Below are positions 8,665 through 16,894 of a stretch of DNA of 59,528 nucleotides, in pieces (the stretch's first letter is position 1; every line of letters starts with the position of its first letter). The stretch is from contig CALFZE010000111.1 of the NCBI GenBank assembly GCA_937952285.1, positions 1 through 59,528 on the forward strand, in the 5' to 3' direction. Both the position numbers and the translations under genes were made by a program. This DNA is from UBA2428 sp002343545. Lineage in GTDB: Bacteria > Bdellovibrionota > UBA2428. The notes under the pieces were generated by a model. The model ran no database searches and was not told the DNA's origin. It saw only the letters and a list, made by a program, of their open reading frames with translations.

Positions 8665-9189
8665 TTAGAAGTAGTAGTGGGCGCCGGCGTTCACGACCGA
8701 GCGGAAACGGATGCTGCCGATAGATTCGAGGCGGAGGCCGCCGCCGACGCCGAGCGCGAGGTTCGGCAAGCCTTCCAGGAAGAAGCGCGCCGAGGTGCCG
8801 CCCTCGAGGACGTAGCCGATCGAGCTGCCGCCCGTGGCCTGTTGCGAGCTCACGCCCGCCCCCATGTAGAGGTCGAAGAACATGTTGTCTTCGATGAAGA
8901 TGTGTCGGTTGAGGCGGCCCGTGAGCTCGAGGAAGTTCGCGCCCTGGGTCGTGTCGATGCCGAGGTTGAAGCCGAAGGCCGAGGCGCGCGTGACGTGCCA
9001 GTTCACGCTGAGGGTCGGGGTTTGGCCAGGGCCGATGTTATCGACGCCGAGCCCCCAGCGACGGCTCAGGTCCTTGCCACCGAACTTGCTTTCGGGGGCG
9101 GCCAAGGCGCCGAGCGTGGCGATCGTCGCGAGAAAAAGGGCCGACGCCCGGGTCCGGGAAAAGAGAAACGCGCCCCCTGTCAATTCCAT
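8665..9189 (-). CDS. Small outer-membrane barrel-like protein
   Basis: A 174-aa exported protein with an N-terminal hydrophobic signal (ASALFLATIATLGALA) and beta-rich amphipathic strands such as FFLEGLPNLALGVGGGLRL, ending in the aromatic tripeptide YYF, a typical barrel C-terminus. It is probably a small (about 8-strand) outer-membrane protein. There is no Shine-Dalgarno sequence; TAGCAT lies exactly 6 nt before the ATG, so the mRNA is probably leaderless. It is divergent from the yfgM-like gene with only 24 bp between the start codons, so the two promoters overlap. Function unknown. Confidence 0.72.
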   Translation of the reverse strand: MELTGGAFLFSRTRASALFLATIATLGALAAPESKFGGKDLSRRWGLGVDNIGPGQTPTLSVNWHVTRASAFGFNLGIDTTQGANFLELTGRLNRHIFIEDNMFFDLYMGAGVSSQQATGGSSIGYVLEGGTSARFFLEGLPNLALGVGGGLRLESIGSIRFRSVVNAGAHYYF

Positions 9190-9195
9190 TCGGTC

Positions 9196-9205
9196 ATGCT
9201 ACCCT
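9196..9205. promoter_or_regulatory. Overlapping divergent -10 elements
   Basis: Only 24 bp separate the start codons at 9189 (minus) and 9214 (plus). TAGCAT on the minus strand (9201..9196) lies 6 nt before the minus ATG, and TACCCT on the plus strand (9200-9205) lies 8 nt before the plus ATG. The two boxes overlap, so only one polymerase could occupy the site at a time. The -35 elements are not clear and would fall inside the opposing gene. Confidence 0.45.
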
Positions 9206-9213
9206 CGAACGCC

Positions 9214-9912
9214 ATGAATGACCAAGTCCTCGACGAAACGAAACTGCGCGCGATGGTGAAGTACCTTCGGATCGGACTCCTCGTTGTGGGAGTCGCGGTC
9301 GTGGTCGGAGGAGCTTCGCTCTTGCTTCAAAGCTACCGTCGTTCGGCGGCCGAAAAAGGCTTCTCGGCCCTCGCGGCGATCGAGACGCTCGAGACGGATG
9401 CGGCCAACCAGGCCCAGACGCTCAACATCCCGGCCGAAGAAGCCATGAAGAAGTGGCCGGACGAGAAGAAAGCGGACTACGAAGGGAAGTTGAACGCGGT
9501 CGTCGCGGAATACGGATCTTCGACCGCCGGCGCGACGGCGGCCCTCAAGCTCGCGCGCTGGAAACTCGTGAACGAGAAGTTCGACGAAGCCGTTCCCCTT
9601 TACGAAGGCGTGCTCAAGCACGCGACCTCGTCGACGACGATGCTCATGCGTGCGATGGCCTTCGAAGGTCTCGGGGCGACCCGCGAAGCCCAAAAGAACT
9701 TCGAAGAAGCCGTTAAGGTTTATTCGCAAGCCATCGACATGAAAGAGAATCCCTTCAAGCCGCTCGCTTACATGGGCAAGGCGCGCGCCGCGGCCGCGCT
9801 CGGCAAGAAGGACGAGGCGAAGGCCGCGCTCGAAGCCGTCGCGAAGGAATTCCCGAACTCGAATTACGAGCGCCGCGCCCGCGCGCTGCAAGCCCTGCTC
9901 GTCGGCGGTTGA
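9214..9912 (+). CDS. YfgM-like membrane-anchored TPR protein
   Basis: A 232-aa protein with one N-terminal transmembrane helix (about residues 19-38, IGLLVVGVAVVVGGASLLL), then helical tetratricopeptide-like repeats (FDEAVPLYEGVLKHA, FEEAVKVYSQAIDMKENPFKPLAY, KDEAKAALEAVAKEFPNS). This layout and its position directly before bamB match YfgM/TPR_21, an inner-membrane protein whose periplasmic TPR domain interacts with the SecYEG/PpiD chaperone network in E. coli. The start is ATG at 9214; an in-frame open stretch further upstream runs through the opposite-strand genes and is not coding. It is the first gene of the envelope operon, 4 bp before bamB. Confidence 0.8.
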   Translation: MNDQVLDETKLRAMVKYLRIGLLVVGVAVVVGGASLLLQSYRRSAAEKGFSALAAIETLETDAANQAQTLNIPAEEAMKKWPDEKKADYEGKLNAVVAEYGSSTAGATAALKLARWKLVNEKFDEAVPLYEGVLKHATSSTTMLMRAMAFEGLGATREAQKNFEEAVKVYSQAIDMKENPFKPLAYMGKARAAAALGKKDEAKAALEAVAKEFPNSNYERRARALQALLVGG

Positions 9913-9916
9913 TCGC

Positions 9917-11155
9917 GTGAAGTCGGCGCCCAGAGTCTCCGCGGTTTTTTGGGGCGGCTTCGCGCTGCTCTCGGCTTGCTCCAGTTTGAAAGGCTCCTTC
10001 CGCTCGGCATTGCCGACGGACCCGCTCCGTATCCAAAGTCTCGGGATTCAGCAGATCACGACGGAACCGCGGGCCGAAAACCCGGGGATCTTGCGCGAGC
10101 AGCCTTGGCAGTGGCGGGGGCGCTTCGCGTCCGGGGCGCCGGCCCAGAGTTTCGTCGAGCCGATCCTGGCTTCGTCCGACGACGTGCTCGTGTCGAGCAT
10201 CGGCGGCGGCCTCGAGCTCCGTCGCGTCCGTAGCGGCCAGAAGATCTGGAGCTTGCCCGTCGCGATCGGGGTCGCTTCGAAGCCCCTCATCCTCGGGACT
10301 TCGGTCGTCGTGGCCGGGCTCGATGCCCAGGTCCGTCGTCTCAATCTGACGACGGGCGCGGTCGAATGGACCCAACGGATCTCGGCCGAGTCGACGGGCG
10401 GGATCGCCGCGTCGGGCGGCCGTCTCTTCGTGAGTTCGGCGGACGATTCGCTTTGGGCCCTCGACGAAAAGAGCGGCGAAGTCGCTTGGACCTACCGGCG
10501 TCCCGGCACGAGCGCGCAGACCCAGTGGTCGCTCCGTGGCCAGGCCGTGCCGCAGGTCTCGGTCGACGGCGGCCGCCTCTTTCTGGGCTTCTCGGACGGC
10601 TACTTCGTGGCGCTCGACGCGCAGAACGGCCAGACGGTCTGGGAACGGAACTTCGATCGCGCGGGTCGCTTTAAGGATGCCGACCTGAGCCCCGTGCTCT
10701 CGCGCGACGGATTGACGCTTTTCTTGCCGCTCGTGGACGGCGACTTGATCGCGGTGCGGACTTCGAACGGATCCTCGCTCTGGTCGGTTCCCGACGCGGG
10801 CGGGGCCACGCCGCTTGTCGACGAAGACGAAGGCGCGCTCTACGCCGTCACGCTGAGCGGCCAGGTCCAGCGCGTTTCGCTCCGCACGACGGCGGTCGAA
10901 TGGACGACGGGCCTGAGCGCGGGCGCCCCCTCGACGCCGGTGGCGCTCGGCGCTCGCCACGTCGTCCTCTCGACTTCGCACGAAGGGTTGGCCGTTTTGG
11001 ACCGCAAGTCGGGCCAGGTCGTTTGGCGCAAGCGCTACGGCTACGGCCCGCTCGCGGCGCCGGCCTTCGACGGCGAGCGCCTGCTCGTTCTGTCGGCGCG
11101 TAACCGTCTCGAGCTCTTCCGCGTCGAGGAGCGAAAGCCCGCGCACGGAGGCTAG
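9917..11155 (+). CDS. bamB: BamB-like outer-membrane assembly lipoprotein
   Basis: A 412-aa lipoprotein (GTG start, lipobox LLSAC, Cys near residue 21) composed of PQQ-type beta-propeller repeats. Repeat hallmarks recur: SGQKIWSLPV, TGAVEWTQRI, SGEVAWTYR, NGQTVWERNF, NGSSLWSVP, SGQVVWRKRY, each a strand with the A-x-D/N-x-x-T/S-G-x-x-x-W signature, about eight blades. BamB is the periplasmic scaffold of the BAM complex that inserts barrels such as those encoded nearby. The yfgM-bamB order is conserved in proteobacteria and supports the call. The next gene starts 1 bp after its stop, so translation is probably coupled. Confidence 0.88.
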   Translation: MKSAPRVSAVFWGGFALLSACSSLKGSFRSALPTDPLRIQSLGIQQITTEPRAENPGILREQPWQWRGRFASGAPAQSFVEPILASSDDVLVSSIGGGLELRRVRSGQKIWSLPVAIGVASKPLILGTSVVVAGLDAQVRRLNLTTGAVEWTQRISAESTGGIAASGGRLFVSSADDSLWALDEKSGEVAWTYRRPGTSAQTQWSLRGQAVPQVSVDGGRLFLGFSDGYFVALDAQNGQTVWERNFDRAGRFKDADLSPVLSRDGLTLFLPLVDGDLIAVRTSNGSSLWSVPDAGGATPLVDEDEGALYAVTLSGQVQRVSLRTTAVEWTTGLSAGAPSTPVALGARHVVLSTSHEGLAVLDRKSGQVVWRKRYGYGPLAAPAFDGERLLVLSARNRLELFRVEERKPAHGG

Positions 11156-11156
11156 G

Positions 11157-11720
11157 GTGGCAGTCCGGGAGCATCGCCTCGAAGGAGCTCGTCAGGTCGA
11201 GTCCCCCAATTTCGACGAGCGTCCCGGCGGGGCGTCCGACATCTCGTTGCTCGTGATCCACGGGATCACGCTGCCGCCCGGCGACTTCGGCGGGCCCGAC
11301 GTCGAGAATCTCTTTTTGAATCGCCTCGACCCTCAGGCCCACCCCTACTTCGCCACGATTTCGCACCTCAAGGTTTCGACCCACCTCTTCATCCGTCGCG
11401 ACGGGGAGCTCGTGCAATTCGTTCCCTTCGACAAGCGGGCCTGGCACGCGGGCAAGTCCGAGTTCCGGGGCCGCGAGGTCTGCAACGACTTCTCGATCGG
11501 CATCGAGCTCGAGGGCACGGACGACGGCCCCTACGAAGACATCCAGTACCGCCGTCTTCTCCAGGTGACGGCGGCCTTGCTGGTGGCTTACCCGACCTTG
11601 GCCCTCGATCGCATCCGGGGGCACTCCGATATTGCCCCGGGTCGAAAGACGGACCCCGGTCCCTTCTTCGATTGGGAGCGTTATCGCCGCGGGCTCGCCG
11701 CTCTGCCGCTCGTTTCGTGA
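11157..11720 (+). CDS. ampD: 1,6-anhydro-N-acetylmuramyl-L-alanine amidase AmpD
   Basis: AmpD, 187 aa, a cytosolic zinc amidase that removes the peptide from anhydro-MurNAc during peptidoglycan recycling. The amidase_2 fold is clear, and the zinc ligands fall at nearly the E. coli positions: His35 (LLVIHGITLP), His156 (IRGHSDIAPG) and Asp166 (RKTDPGPFF). NFDERPGG and STHLFIRRDGELVQFV match the family. There is no signal peptide, which agrees with AmpD rather than periplasmic AmiD. The start is GTG, 1 bp after bamB. It sits directly before mpl, which re-uses the tripeptide AmpD releases, so the pair forms a recycling module. Confidence 0.95.
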   Translation: MAVREHRLEGARQVESPNFDERPGGASDISLLVIHGITLPPGDFGGPDVENLFLNRLDPQAHPYFATISHLKVSTHLFIRRDGELVQFVPFDKRAWHAGKSEFRGREVCNDFSIGIELEGTDDGPYEDIQYRRLLQVTAALLVAYPTLALDRIRGHSDIAPGRKTDPGPFFDWERYRRGLAALPLVS

Positions 11721-11762
11721 CGGTTTTTCGAAGCTCCGCTCCGGGTTACACTTGAAGGGCAT

Positions 11763-13262
11763 ATGAACGCATCCAAAGGGTGGGCACATCTCGTCGCGAT
11801 CGGTGGAACGGGCATGGGGGCGCTCGCGGCGCTCCTGCAGGATCTCGGTTGGCAAGTCACCGGCAGCGACGGCCCGCTCTATCCACCCATGAGCACTTTC
11901 CTCGCTTCGCGACGCATCCCGCTCGCGGAAGGCTACGCGCCCGAGAACGTGCGCGGCGAGCGTTGGGGCATCGCGAAGGCGCGCCCGGATCTCGTCGTGA
12001 TCGGCAACGCGATCAGCCGCTCGAATGTCGAAGCCCAAGCCGTCGAGGCTTGCGTCGCCGAGGGGACGCGTCGCATGAGCTTTGCCCAAGCCCTCGCCGA
12101 GTTCTGCATCGACGACCGCCGCAGCTTCGTCGTCGCGGGGACGCACGGCAAGACGACGACGTCGTCCGTACTGGCGTGGTGCCTCGAGAGCCTCGGCCGC
12201 CAGCCCGGCTTCTTCGTGGGCGGCATCCCGAAGAACTTCGGCCAGGGCTGCCGCGTGGCCGAGGGTCGGGACTTCGTCTCGGAAGGCGACGAGTACGACA
12301 CCGCCTACTGGGACAAGGGCTCCAAGTTTTTGCACTACCGTCCGAGCTGGGTGCTCTGCACGGGCATCGAGTTCGACCACGCCGACATCTTCGCGGATCT
12401 CTCCGCGGTCGAGGCCTCCTTCCTGAAGCTCGTCGATAAGACGCGCGAAGGCTGGATCCTTGTCGACGACGAAGCGTCGCCGTCGCCCGCGTCGGTCGCC
12501 CGCGTCGCCGCGCGGGTGAAAGAGGCGGGGCAACGCCTTTGGCGCTACGGCGCGATGGCCGGCTCCGAACTGCGTCTGCACGGCATCGAGAGCGTGGAGC
12601 TGCCGTGGGATCGTTCCGTGCGCGGCGCACGCCTGGATCTCGAGACGCCCACGCTCGGTCGCTTTCGCGTGGACTCGCCCCTCATCGGTCGCCACAACGC
12701 GCTCAATCTTCTCGGGGTCGTCGGCACCTTGCTCGCGGGCGAAGTGTTGAAGGACGTCGCCTCGCTGCAGGAAGCCCTGCGCGGTTTCCGGGGCGTGAAG
12801 CGCCGCCAGGAAGAGGTTTTCGTTTCGCCGGGGCTCGTCGTGATCGACGATTTCGCCCACCATCCGACGGCCATCCGCGAGACGATCGCCGCGATCCGTT
12901 CGCGTTACGCGGGCGCGCGCGTGGCCGCCTTCTTCGAGCCGCGCTCGGCGACCTCGGCCCGTAAGGTCCTCGAGAAGGAATTCTCCGAAAGCTTTGACGG
13001 CGCGGACGCCGTATTTCTCGTGCCGCCCACGAAGGCGAACGTTCCCGAGGCCGAGCGTCTCGACGCGAAGGCCGTGCTCGCGACGTGGTCGTCGAAGGCC
13101 GCCAACCGCGCCAAGTTCGGGCTCGCGGATCCCTCCATCGAGACCCTCGCGCAACGCTTCGACGAATGGCGACGCGGGGACTCCTCGCGCGCCGTCGCGC
13201 TCGTCATGTCGAACGGCCCCTTCGGCGGACTGCACGGACGCCTCGCCACGCTGGGGAGCTAG
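11763..13262 (+). CDS. mpl: UDP-MurNAc:L-Ala-gamma-D-Glu-meso-DAP ligase
   Basis: Mpl, 499 aa, re-attaches the recycled murein tripeptide to UDP-MurNAc using ATP in the cytosol. Mur-ligase domains are visible in order: Rossmann UDP-binding domain (HLVAIGGTGMGALAALL), ATP-binding P-loop GTHGKTTT at 126-133 with SEGDEYDTAYWDK, and the C-terminal domain with VVIDDFAHHPTAI and FEPRSATSARKVL. The DEYDTAYWDK segment and the final MSNGPFGGLHGRL are Mpl rather than MurC signatures. AAGGG precedes the ATG by 4 nt, and the gap to ampD is 42 bp. Together with AmpD it completes the recycling of the tripeptide. Confidence 0.95.
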   Translation: MNASKGWAHLVAIGGTGMGALAALLQDLGWQVTGSDGPLYPPMSTFLASRRIPLAEGYAPENVRGERWGIAKARPDLVVIGNAISRSNVEAQAVEACVAEGTRRMSFAQALAEFCIDDRRSFVVAGTHGKTTTSSVLAWCLESLGRQPGFFVGGIPKNFGQGCRVAEGRDFVSEGDEYDTAYWDKGSKFLHYRPSWVLCTGIEFDHADIFADLSAVEASFLKLVDKTREGWILVDDEASPSPASVARVAARVKEAGQRLWRYGAMAGSELRLHGIESVELPWDRSVRGARLDLETPTLGRFRVDSPLIGRHNALNLLGVVGTLLAGEVLKDVASLQEALRGFRGVKRRQEEVFVSPGLVVIDDFAHHPTAIRETIAAIRSRYAGARVAAFFEPRSATSARKVLEKEFSESFDGADAVFLVPPTKANVPEAERLDAKAVLATWSSKAANRAKFGLADPSIETLAQRFDEWRRGDSSRAVALVMSNGPFGGLHGRLATLGS

Positions 13263-13269
13263 GTTTCCG

Positions 13270-14061
13270 GTGGGGCGCCTCGCGGCACGTCGGCGTGCGA
13301 GCCGGAGCGGTCAGGGCGTCGTCGAGTACATTCTCATCGCGGCCATCGTCGTGGGGATCGTCTACGGTCTCTTCGAAGGAATCTTCAAGCCTCAGGTCGA
13401 GCGGATGCAGAACCGCATCAAGGAAGAGAGCACGGCCGTGCTGCGCCAGCGCCCGCTCGGGATCCCGATCGCTTGGTTCGGATTCAACCAGCCCGACTTC
13501 GACGCGGTCTCGGCGCAATTGACGGGTGGCCCGCAGGGCGGGTCGGGCGGCGACGGCGAAGGCGGCTCGGGATCCCGCGGCGGCGACCGCGGCGACGATG
13601 GCGGCGAGGGCGGTGGCCGGGATGGCGGGGGCGGCGACGGCGGCGGCTCGGGACCGCGCCGTCCGACCGACAACTCGTCGGGCTTAGGCCCCGCGGGCGG
13701 CGGCGGCGGAACTTCCACGGCCGCGAACGAAGACGACGAAGGCGAGGCCGCGAAGAAAGGCGGTCGTCGCGGACGCGCGGGCGGGGGCGACCAAGAAGAG
13801 GGCGAAGCGGCTTCGGGGTCGACCTCCTCGGCGGCCGAAAACGCGGGCGAAGAAAGCGCCGAAAACGGCGAAAAGAAATCCGGCGACGGCGAGGGCCCCC
13901 CCGCGCGGGCCAAGCGGGCCGACCAGGTTCGCGAAGAGCAAGGCGGCAACTGCTCCAACTTCAACGTCTTCACGTTGTTGAAGGTCGCGGCCATCATCGC
14001 GATTTTCCTCCTGCTCGCGGCCGTCTTCGTGACGGGTCGCGGTCAGAAGGGTTCGGACTGA
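13270..14061 (+). CDS. Flp/TadE pilin-like membrane protein with Gly-rich linker
   Basis: A protein of about 263 aa (GTG start 7 bp after mpl, GGGGAG upstream). The N-terminus RASRSGQGVVEYILIAAIV matches the class IVb prepilin/Flp pattern (basic leader, GQG-x-VEY, then a hydrophobic helix), so a prepilin peptidase could process it. A 150-190 aa low-complexity part follows, first Gly/Asp/Arg-rich and then Glu/Ala/Gly-rich. Near the end is a second hydrophobic helix (FTLLKVAAIIAIFLLLAAVFV). Classical Flp pilins are only about 60 aa and lack the linker and second helix, so this is not a standard pilin. It is the last gene of the yfgM-bamB-ampD-mpl unit. Whether it is assembled into a fibre or stays in the membrane is unknown. 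Confidence 0.65.
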   Translation: MGRLAARRRASRSGQGVVEYILIAAIVVGIVYGLFEGIFKPQVERMQNRIKEESTAVLRQRPLGIPIAWFGFNQPDFDAVSAQLTGGPQGGSGGDGEGGSGSRGGDRGDDGGEGGGRDGGGGDGGGSGPRRPTDNSSGLGPAGGGGGTSTAANEDDEGEAAKKGGRRGRAGGGDQEEGEAASGSTSSAAENAGEESAENGEKKSGDGEGPPARAKRADQVREEQGGNCSNFNVFTLLKVAAIIAIFLLLAAVFVTGRGQKGSD

Positions 14062-14074
14062 TCAAAGTTTGATC
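14060..14074. other. 15-bp palindrome at the end of the envelope operon
   Basis: GATCAAA-G-TTTGATC is a perfect inverted repeat that starts inside the stop codon of the preceding gene. No T-run follows, so it is a weak terminator at best; a protein-binding site is an alternative. The rest of the 192-bp gap holds a GCCAA-AA-TTGGC repeat and the Shine-Dalgarno sequence of the next gene. Confidence 0.35.
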
Positions 14075-14253
14075 GGGCTGTCGAAAAGATCGACGCGAAT
14101 TTCGGCGTATTTTGTTGGTCGCCCGTCCAGATCTTTTGCGGGTTGAGGGCAATAAGTCTTTGAAACGCCTGGGTTTGTCGAAAAAGTTTACGCGACGAGC
14201 CAAAATTGGCACGGGATTCGCAATGAGCCCTCCGAGATTTCCAGGAGGAACTT

Positions 14254-15885
14254 ATGAAGCAAGGGATTGCAACCCGTTACCTGCCCTTCGGGGCGTTGAG
14301 TCTTGCGTTCGTCGCGTCGTTCGCGGCACGAGCTCAAATGATCGAGATCGAGGAGCCCGCGCAAGTCGCCGCGGAGAACTCCGAAGAGAGCGTCGAAGAA
14401 TTCCAAGGTCAAGCGACGTCGGCCGTGGGCCCGGCGAAGGTGCTGACCAAGAGTTCGACGGTGGCCGACGAAGAGGCGGAAGCCTCGAAGGTCGAGCAGC
14501 GCATGGCCGCGAAGAAGCAGGTCAACGAAGTCGCGCCGATCGAAGTGACCGCCCAAGCGGCGGCCGTCGAGAGCCAACCCGTCGCGATCTCGAACGCGAT
14601 GCAGCCCACCACGGTTCCTCCGGCGCTCGCTCCTTCGGTTGCCCAGCGCAACCTGCAGGAAGCGGCGGCCGTTCAGGGCAACGGCGGCGGCGTCGCCAAC
14701 ATGGCGAACGCCGGCCAAGCCCCGAACCGCGTCTACAACCTGCCCCCGATGGGCCAGGCCGAAGCCGGTAACCTGAACCACAACTCGGGTTCGGGCCAGC
14801 AGATCATCATCGTGCCGAACCTCCAGAACTCGCCCAACACGGTTCAGGACCAGGGCACGAACGTCGAGGCCAAGAACTCGAGCTCCATCGCGAGCGAGAT
14901 GAACGTCGAAAGCATGAGCCGCGCGGAACTCCTCCGTCGCGAGCGTATGCGCGGCGAGCTCCGCAACGAGAACCGCGTCCTCGAGCGCCTCGAAGAAGGC
15001 CGCATCCAGGACGAGCGCGCCCGCTCGAACGAGATCGAACGCTTCGAGACGAGCGTGCAAGGTTCCGCTTCGGCGTCGACGAACCTCGAGAGCGTCCCCG
15101 TGGTTTCGGCGGACGCCGCCGCGGCCGCGAGCGCTTCGGGTTCGGGCGCGAACGCCGTCGCCGTCGCGACGGTGTCAACGGGTTCGGACTCGCTCGGCGT
15201 GTCGGGCCAGGACGGCGTGAAGTTCCGCGTCTCGCCCTTCGGTGGTTACCGCTGGTTCGAGAACAACAATTCGCAGTTCCAGGCCCGCAACGACTTCGTG
15301 ACGGGTCTCTCGCTCGAAGGTCAGGTCAACGAATACCTCGGCATCGAGGGTAGCTTCTCGTTCGCGCGCGACAGCTTCGTGCAGCAGGGCTACGGCAACG
15401 CCTACGCTTACGGCGCCCAGATGCAAAGCTACGGCGGCGGCTACTACGCGCCCCAGTGCGCGTCCTGCCAGGGCGGCTACGGCGCGGTCGGCGGTGGCTA
15501 CTACCCGCAGAACGGGTACATGAACTATCCCATGGCGCAGAGCCGCGACAGCTTCGACGTGTCGGCGGGCCTCAAGCTCGGTTACTCGATCTCGAAGGTG
15601 CGCCCCTTCGTGGCGGCCGGCATCGGCGGCGTCTTCCAGAAGTACGCCATCGACGACCGCTACACCGACGAGCAGCTCGCGAGCATCGGCTGGACCCGCA
15701 GCTCGAACTACGTCATCTCGAACTTCGGCGGCGGCTTGGACTTCAACCTCGCCAAGAACTTCGGGATCGGCGCGCGCTTCGACTACCAGGCCTTCCTCAA
15801 CAAGAAGGCCACCCCGTTCAACCAGATCTGGGGCGACAGCCGGAACCGTTACCGCCTTAGCGGTTCGCTCCAACTCTCGTTCTGA
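14254..15885 (+). CDS. Large outer-membrane barrel with long N-terminal extension
   Basis: A 543-aa exported protein with a strong ribosome site (AGGAGGAA, 4 nt before the ATG) and a signal peptide ending ARA-Q (about residue 27). Residues 28-310 are Ala/Glu/Asn/Gln-rich and low in complexity, with a charged helical stretch (AELLRRERMRGELRNENRVL) that may form a coiled coil. From about residue 320 an OmpA-like 8-strand barrel begins (FRVSPFGGYRWFE, LSLEGQVNEYLGIEGSFSF), interrupted by a Tyr/Gly-rich loop with a CASCQ pair, and ends RLSGSLQLSF with the terminal Phe of a BAM substrate. Efficient translation signals and its own terminator suggest an abundant surface protein. The extension could span the periplasm or bind murein. 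Confidence 0.8.
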   Translation: MKQGIATRYLPFGALSLAFVASFAARAQMIEIEEPAQVAAENSEESVEEFQGQATSAVGPAKVLTKSSTVADEEAEASKVEQRMAAKKQVNEVAPIEVTAQAAAVESQPVAISNAMQPTTVPPALAPSVAQRNLQEAAAVQGNGGGVANMANAGQAPNRVYNLPPMGQAEAGNLNHNSGSGQQIIIVPNLQNSPNTVQDQGTNVEAKNSSSIASEMNVESMSRAELLRRERMRGELRNENRVLERLEEGRIQDERARSNEIERFETSVQGSASASTNLESVPVVSADAAAAASASGSGANAVAVATVSTGSDSLGVSGQDGVKFRVSPFGGYRWFENNNSQFQARNDFVTGLSLEGQVNEYLGIEGSFSFARDSFVQQGYGNAYAYGAQMQSYGGGYYAPQCASCQGGYGAVGGGYYPQNGYMNYPMAQSRDSFDVSAGLKLGYSISKVRPFVAAGIGGVFQKYAIDDRYTDEQLASIGWTRSSNYVISNFGGGLDFNLAKNFGIGARFDYQAFLNKKATPFNQIWGDSRNRYRLSGSLQLSF

Positions 15886-15912
15886 TCGCCGGACCTTCCT
15901 GAAATCTCGGGA

Positions 15913-15954
15913 GCCGCCGCTTCCCCTTCGCGGGGGAGCGGCGGCTTCGCGTTT
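15913..15954 (+). terminator. Rho-independent terminator after the barrel gene
   Basis: A 14-bp stem with one imperfect pair (arms 15913-15926 and 15932-15945, loop TTCGC) ends in TTCGCGTTTT. It lies 27 bp after the stop of the preceding gene. Confidence 0.8.
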
Positions 15955-15996
15955 TCCGGCTTCGAAAGGGAGCTCCCCCTGGGGCCGGAAGGGCTC

Positions 15997-16002
15997 TATA
16001 CT
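15997..16002 (+). promoter_or_regulatory. -10 element TATACT, probable leaderless start
   Basis: TATACT matches the sigma70 consensus at five of six bases and ends 7 nt before the ATG at 16010. There is no Shine-Dalgarno sequence between them, so transcription probably starts at or next to the start codon. No good -35 is visible. Confidence 0.5.
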
Positions 16003-16009
16003 CGTCGTC

Positions 16010-16894
16010 ATGAGGGCTTTCGCGTTTTCGTTGTCCTGCGCGCTGGGCGCGGCGGCCTGGGCGCTGCCCCCGCCGAAACTTCCGCTGGGCCCTTCGATCG
16101 GCGCCGACCCGCGCGCGACTCCCGCGCCGCCCCTCGAAGCGATCCGCTTTCCCGAGGAGGCGAGCCGCGACCTCTGGCCCGCGGGCTGCGACGACTTTCT
16201 TTCCCTCGCGGGCGCCGACGCCGTTCGCGTCAAGATCACCAAGAAAGACGGACGCTTCACGGCCTTCGCCGCGATGAAGCTGCGCCCCGAGCCGGGCGAA
16301 AGCCTCGAAGCCCTCGTGCGATCCGTCGACGAGCGCCTGCGCGACGTCGCCTCGTACCCGAAGTGGGTTTTGCCCGGAATCAACGATCGCGCCGACGGCG
16401 GCAGCTACTTCGTGAGCGTGGACGGGCTCGAGGCCGTCGCCCGGCAAAAAGATCGACACTATGCCCTGACGGGTCCCTACACCTTCCGCGTGCTCTGGTT
16501 CGAACGCTCGGGCGCGTCGACCTTGGACGTGCGCCTGGACGAAGGGATCGCGGGACCCGACTGCCCCGCCCTGCGGCCGGCGGGCACGGGGCTCGCGCGC
16601 CCCTTCTTCCGCATGACACCGCGTCCGGAGATCGTCGAGTTTCTCGTCGCCGAGCTCTTCGCGGTCCCGCGCGCCGCCTGGGTCGAGCTGCACCTGCGTC
16701 TCGCGCTCAAACCTTCGCGTCTCGTCTACGAGTTGCTGGGCGAAGGACTCGTGCGCTCGCAGGTCGAGGCGCGCGGCCGACGGATCTTCGCGAACTTCGT
16801 CGACCTCAGAAGGTCCGGCGCCGTTCGAGGGGGCGCCAGCGCGGCTTCAGCGCTTCCTTCGCCATCGGCTCCTCCGCGAGCTCCGGGGCCTTGA
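16010..16894 (+). CDS. Exported protein, unknown
   Basis: A 294-aa protein with a short signal peptide (MRAFAFSLSCALGAAAWALP). The mature part has a mixed alpha/beta composition with long strands (YFVSVDGLEAV, YTFRVLWFERSGASTLDVRL) and could be a START/SRPBCC-like lipid-binding fold; this is only a guess from strand pattern. The C-terminal 25 residues are Ala/Ser/Pro-rich. The start is probably leaderless. Its last 89 bp overlap tail-to-tail with the convergent lipoprotein gene on the other strand. No family recognised. Confidence 0.65.
   Translation: MRAFAFSLSCALGAAAWALPPPKLPLGPSIGADPRATPAPPLEAIRFPEEASRDLWPAGCDDFLSLAGADAVRVKITKKDGRFTAFAAMKLRPEPGESLEALVRSVDERLRDVASYPKWVLPGINDRADGGSYFVSVDGLEAVARQKDRHYALTGPYTFRVLWFERSGASTLDVRLDEGIAGPDCPALRPAGTGLARPFFRMTPRPEIVEFLVAELFAVPRAAWVELHLRLALKPSRLVYELLGEGLVRSQVEARGRRIFANFVDLRRSGAVRGGASAASALPSPSAPPRAPGP

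Noticed and set aside
10848..13235. 795-aa open frame antisense to bamB, ampD and mpl
   Set aside because: It covers three certain genes on the other strand and has a low-complexity Arg/Asp/Glu composition.
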